Origin: Nymphaea colorata
Lineage: Eukaryota > Streptophyta > Magnoliopsida > Nymphaeales > Nymphaeaceae
Direction: 5' to 3'
Assembly: GCF_008831285.2 (NCBI RefSeq)
Contig: NC_045149.1
Span: forward strand, 20,227,035-20,291,034
Length of the DNA: 64,000 nucleotides
Shown here: one piece after another, positions 60,249 through 64,000 of the stretch
Position numbering within the stretch: the stretch's first letter is position 1
How the letters are laid out: every line of letters starts with the position of its first letter
The notes under the pieces: generated by a model
What the model saw: only the letters and a program-made list of their open reading frames with translations
Told to the model about the DNA's origin: nothing
Databases searched by the model: none
Made by a program: the position numbers and the translations under genes

Positions 60249-63200
60249 AGGGTATATGCTGTTTAATATGACCATGGGCAAGGGGAGGAGAAAAGCATAC
60301 CGATGAAATACCTCTAAATTCCTAAGTTGGTATATCCATGTCAGCATCTTTGGAATTGCTTCAAACAATGTCAAGAGCATGTCATTTTCATCAGCTGCAC
60401 AAATACATATACAGGCCTTAGCATGTGAAGATTTCCTAATAAAGAAACAAGATAGTCAACTACTAACCAAGGCTCGCAATAAGACAGCTACATGAAAAGA
60501 GTGCAATAATATCTTTATCACATAGTCATAACATATTTTATGTTCCATTATCTTGTGGCTATGAGAAAAAAAAGTTCTGTCCAGTAAAAAAGGGCCTTGT
60601 CCAGAAGTCTCCTGCTAGCCTACTTCAATATAGAAGGCAGATTTTTTTTTTTGAAATCAGCAGCATTGGACATACAATAAGGGCTAAATATTAAATACAC
60701 GGTAAGGTCCTTTTAGGCCACTGTCATAATATTGGTGTTTTTTAAGAAAACGAAAATAAAGAAAGATAAAAAAATTGAAAATAGGGAAACCGCTACATTT
60801 TCATAAAATGCCAAAACTAAAAAAGCTCGTCATTTTTTTTTGCTTTTCAGGGAAAAAAATTACATTTTTTATGTTGCTTTTAACTTATTATTAAGCATTC
60901 TATAAAAAACTTAAAGCTTTCATACTTTTTCTCTATTTTTTATTTTTATTTTTTATTTTTGAGTTCTAGAAACTTTCCAAAGAAAAATAAATTTCCAATT
61001 AATACCTGAGGAAAAACTTGCCAATAAAAATAGAACAATAATATTTATGAAAATTATTTAGATATTAGAATACTATCACAACATCAGTGTTTTTTGTCAA
61101 AAAAACGCAGAAAAGGAAAAGGGAAAAAACAATGGGGAAAAAATCCTGACATTCTGATACACATCAAAATGAAAAAGAAAATTTCTATTATTTTTTTCCC
61201 ATTTACCAAAAAAAAAAAGATCTTTAATATATTTATCTTGTTGAGGTTGATTTGAACATGTTATTAAACATTATGAAGGTTGGACAATGTTTTCATAAAA
61301 ATTTATTATAATAACTCAAAATTTTCATATTTTTGCTATTATTTATTCATAATTTAAAAAGTTTGAATTCCAGATATTTTCTCGAGAAAAATAAACTTCT
61401 AGTACTCAAGAAAAACTTTGCTGATGAAAAGTGAAAACCTGAGAATGACATTTGTAACAATGATTAGACCATTGAACATCCTTCATAATTGCAGTAATAA
61501 TCAAATAGAGGTAACTACAGCAGGCATGCCTGGCACTATAAACCCCAGCAGGGCTGGAGGTGATCAATGTCAAAAGGGCTGGAATGCAAAATTCAAAGAA
61601 AAAAGTGTTTTACTAGATAAAGTAGATGAGTTCCAAAAGGATGAGATATGGGAGACATTCCATTTTAATATAAGAGCCTAATGGGATGTAAAGTTGATCC
61701 ATATGCTTATATTCAAGATTGATGGATTGACTGAGTGGGGTTATAAACTACAAAGTTTTGAACAAATACAGAAACAAAATGGATGAGTTGTCGTAAGACA
61801 TCTCCAGTAGTGTCCACAGGAAAAGGCTCACAGAATAAAAAGCCAACAGGTTTATTTTGGCCTTTTGATGGAGCCAAGTCAGCTGTAGCCTCTATGAAAG
61901 CATCATCACAGACAAGGCAGCGAATACATAGCTTAAAGCAAAATTGAGCCCAGGAACCAAGTCTTGGCATCGCTTAGGGCAGCTATTCCCTTGCAACCAG
62001 CCATTTGAAAATAAATATGAGATTGCCTAGCACACAACAGTACTTTCTCTTTCAACAAACCACACTTTATTTTTTTTTCAACCCAAGATTTTTGTTGTTC
62101 TTTATGTCCTTCTTGACTTTGTGCTTTCTTTGGCTTCTTCTTCTGTTGTTTTATTTTCCTTCCTTTTTCTTTTTTCTTCTTCTGTCATCTAAAATAATCC
62201 TTTTTCCTTTTTTTTCTGCTGCTTTTGTGCAAATTGTCTTGTCATTTTTTTATGTTGCATTATTACATATGGTTGCATTAGAAGTACACATGTACATATG
62301 TATGTCTATGTATTTATTATGGTTAATTCATATCATCTACATTTTAAGAACTTAATGATGTTTTGGCCCTTTTGGGCTCTTAACTACATGTACCTACACA
62401 CACACACACACACACACACACTATTAAACTATAGTAGAAGAGGGTTTTAGGATAAGTAATATCAACATGGAAAACTATGATGATGTTGAGGAGTTATGTT
62501 CCTCCTTTTGGAAAAAGTTATTAGTAGGACCTTTAGTTTGATTTTTTTCTTTTGAAAATGGGTAGAGATTTAGTAACCTGTATTTAGGAAATTAAAAGAC
62601 TTTTGATGCTCTAAAACATTGCAAAGCAGTGATGTTAATCCGCAACCTTGTTCTCTTTATGCTCTATATAACCCTCAACTTCAATTGTTCAACTTTACTA
62701 AAATTGTTTTTTTTTTACTTTTAATTATGTTTATTATAATGTAATGGAATGTTTAATATGAGATCTGTCGTGCATTTAATCTTTTGTTGTTTTAAGTTGA
62801 TCAACATAGGCTTTTCATTGGGAAATGATTCAGTTCCATTATGAATTTTAGAAAAATATTATTGTATTATATTGCTTCATTTTCCTTTTTTCGGAACTGC
62901 TTAATGTGGGCTCTAGGCTCAACTCAGTGCTGAGGCTGAGCATGCTTCATAGTTTCCATTTAGACCAAAGAAGCCAATATGTAGTAAAAAATATGCATAC
63001 TACACACCTCCATTTTAGCAAATGGACCATCAATATCAGGAGCAGTTAAGTTTTTCAGTAAGTGCTTCGGCGTCTTGGCACAAACCATACTAATCAAAAA
63101 CAAGTTCTGGCCAAAATATGAGCTTGCCATGTCTATAATACAATGCAAGTAAACTGCAAAACCGATCATGGTCTTCTTTATCATGCATTCCATGTATTCA

Positions 63201-64000
63201 TCCATTCCATAATTTCAAATATGTTGCTGAAAATTTTGAAATTTTGAACACTTGAACTCACAAACTGGTTCTTTTACTTTTATCACAATGGACACACTTT
63301 TTTCGTTGTCCAACCATTTCAATACCATCCAATTATGGAAAAAGCAAATCAATGAAAAGGAATGACAAAGCACATTGGAAGAAAATCAGGAAAAAGAAAA
63401 TGAGAGATGATAATGTTGACAATCCACCTTCAATGGCATACAAGCTTTCAATGCTTTTGTGAAGCACCAACCTTGCATATTCTTCTAAGTACTCTTTAGT
63501 TGGCAACTCATGTACTAGTCCAGCCTGCAGAACAAGTATTTTTTTATATTAAGTGCACTTAATAGATGCCAGTTATATTATATTATCAAGGAACGGATGT
63601 TTTTAAAAGATAGAATTAAGCTGCCAACCTGAAATATCCTATGAAGCAAAGTACCAATTAATGCAGCAGCAGATTGCCCACTTGACTTGATCCTTTCATC
63701 AAGGACAGCCCGCCTGTGACAACCAAAGCTAGCTGCGACCTGAAAGAAAAGGATTACTCACTTCACTGAACTTAAAACATAAGAATTTTCCAGCTTTCAC
63801 ACCATGTGCTCCTAATAAAGACAAATATATGTAAGAAGAAGTCAATTAATACCAATAAGAGACAGACGACAACCAGCTACTTACACGAGTACCAGTGGCC
63901 AGTATATCTGGATGAGTGATAACGAAATTATTCTCATGATCAATAATGCATTTCCCCTCATTGTCAAATTCACCAATAACATTTATGGTATCTCCAGGCC
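46668..64000 (-). CDS. DNA2: DNA2/JHS1 nuclease-helicase (partial, 5' end beyond window)
   Basis: The 3' 27 exons, 977 residues plus a partial codon, of the Okazaki-fragment and DNA-repair nuclease/helicase DNA2 (JHS1 in Arabidopsis). Exons: 63885-64000, 63629-63739, 63428-63524, 60312-60394, 58645-58737, 58206-58361, 54683-54738, 54507-54564, 52788-52898, 52643-52699, 51823-51957, 51488-51739, 51083-51157, 50732-50853, 50572-50644, 50371-50475, 50047-50214, 49557-49626, 49317-49468, 48938-49015, 48760-48852, 48507-48644, 48359-48398, 48182-48255, 47803-47940, 47581-47700, 46668-46832. Nuclease: [19 protein letters not shown] (first Fe-S Cys), [10 protein letters not shown] and EFKTGK (catalytic), [10 protein letters not shown] (remaining Fe-S Cys). 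SF1 helicase: GMPGTGKTS (Walker A), IMDEAGQ (Walker B), [37 protein letters not shown] and INVAITRAK. It ends RFAQMSVQ. Every phase closes. The intron after 58206 has a GC donor, and large introns hold degenerate repeats. The N-terminus and true start are not in the window. Confidence 0.96.
54739..57179. other. Left part of a 3.5-kb DNA2 intron
   Basis: The intron between exons 54683-54738 and 58206-58361 is unusually long. This part holds A/T-rich sequence and, at 56491-56682, an open stretch ([16 protein letters not shown]) that could be a further remnant of the gag-like sequence to its right. No supported gene. Confidence 0.4.
57180..57600 (+). pseudogene. Degenerate retrotransposon gag fragment
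   Basis: In one plus-strand frame from 57210 the sequence reads [18 protein letters not shown], then stops at TAA near 57332. In a shifted frame from 57341 it continues [18 protein letters not shown]. This order (ALPWW, then F..HF.P.N..), followed by a Lys/Arg-rich stretch, is typical of the retrotrans_gag domain of Ty3/gypsy elements. A frameshift and several stops show it is dead. No LTRs are visible. It lies antisense in a DNA2 intron. Confidence 0.55.
58204..58205 (-). other. GC splice donor in DNA2
   Basis: The exon ending at 58206 (reading KTGKRTNGQ) is followed by GCAAGT rather than GTAAGT. CAG|GCAAGT is the ideal context for a GC-AG intron. No GT donor nearby keeps the frame to the next exon ([15 protein letters not shown]). 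Confidence 0.85.
58738..60311. other. DNA2 intron, 1.6 kb
   Basis: A/T-rich sequence. The minus-strand ORF at 59878-60099 has no recognisable domain. No gene seen. Confidence 0.5.
60214..60249. repeat. Compound (TC)n(CA)n microsatellite
   Basis: A TC run passes directly into a CA run, inside a DNA2 intron. Confidence 0.8.
60395..63427. other. DNA2 intron, 3.0 kb
   Basis: Strongly A/T-rich with many poly-T/poly-A tracts. An open stretch at 61418-61681 ([19 protein letters not shown]) and an exon-like stretch at 62996-63085 have no family match. Joining the latter into DNA2 would introduce a stop codon. Confidence 0.5.
62395..62421. repeat. (CA)n microsatellite in a DNA2 intron
   Basis: A perfect CA dinucleotide run in intronic DNA. 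Confidence 0.8.

Noticed and set aside
62996-63085. Exon-like minus-strand stretch with AG and GTGTGT borders inside a DNA2 intron
   Set aside because: In the phase left by the upstream exon it reads into a stop codon, and the flanking exons join perfectly without it (YAIE-ADENDML).

Overview
This window is nuclear DNA from a flowering plant. The genes are split by many short GT-AG introns, the gene set is plant-specific (APRR2-type pseudo-response regulator, TOM2A-type tetraspanin, type I inositol polyphosphate 5-phosphatase), and the spaces between genes hold plant-style MITEs, GA/CT microsatellites and an LTR retrotransposon. I cannot name the species from sequence alone.

Layout from left to right. 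(1) 115-1748, plus strand: the 3' end of COX10 (mitochondrial haem A pathway). (2) 3078-4175, plus strand: an intact single-exon gene for a 365-residue protein that looks conserved among plants but has no function I can name. (3) 9224-12906, minus strand: a complete ten-exon type I inositol polyphosphate 5-phosphatase, closest to the IP5P2 group. (4) 12907-22533: a long gene-poor stretch with degenerate repeats and one weakly supported spliced gene for a small membrane protein (17813-19468). (5) 22534-32680, minus strand: a complete six-exon TOM2A-type tetraspanin. Its fourth intron holds a full-length Ty1/copia element (24268-29719) in the same orientation, with an uninterrupted 1438-codon gag-pol ORF and two LTRs that I read as identical apart from a GA-run length difference. 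(6) 34813-40028, minus strand: a complete ten-exon APRR2-like gene (pseudo-receiver plus GARP DNA-binding domain). (7) 46668 to the right edge, minus strand: the last 27 exons of a DNA2/JHS1 nuclease-helicase; its 5' end lies beyond the window.

I built the exon models by hand from splice signals and continuous reading frame; in the four long minus-strand genes every exon phase closes. The genes are ordinary single-copy housekeeping or regulatory loci and do not form a pathway or operon. The observations most worth following are the apparently very young copia insertion splitting TOM2A, the four 47-bp tandem repeats in its LTRs, a one-base disagreement at the COX10 exon junction, a GC-AG intron in DNA2, a 12-residue tandem repeat in the APRR2 linker, a 44-bp duplication just upstream of the unknown single-exon gene, a 177-bp hAT-like MITE with a perfect 8-bp target duplication, and the candidate small membrane-protein gene. 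I found no evidence of a new multi-gene system.
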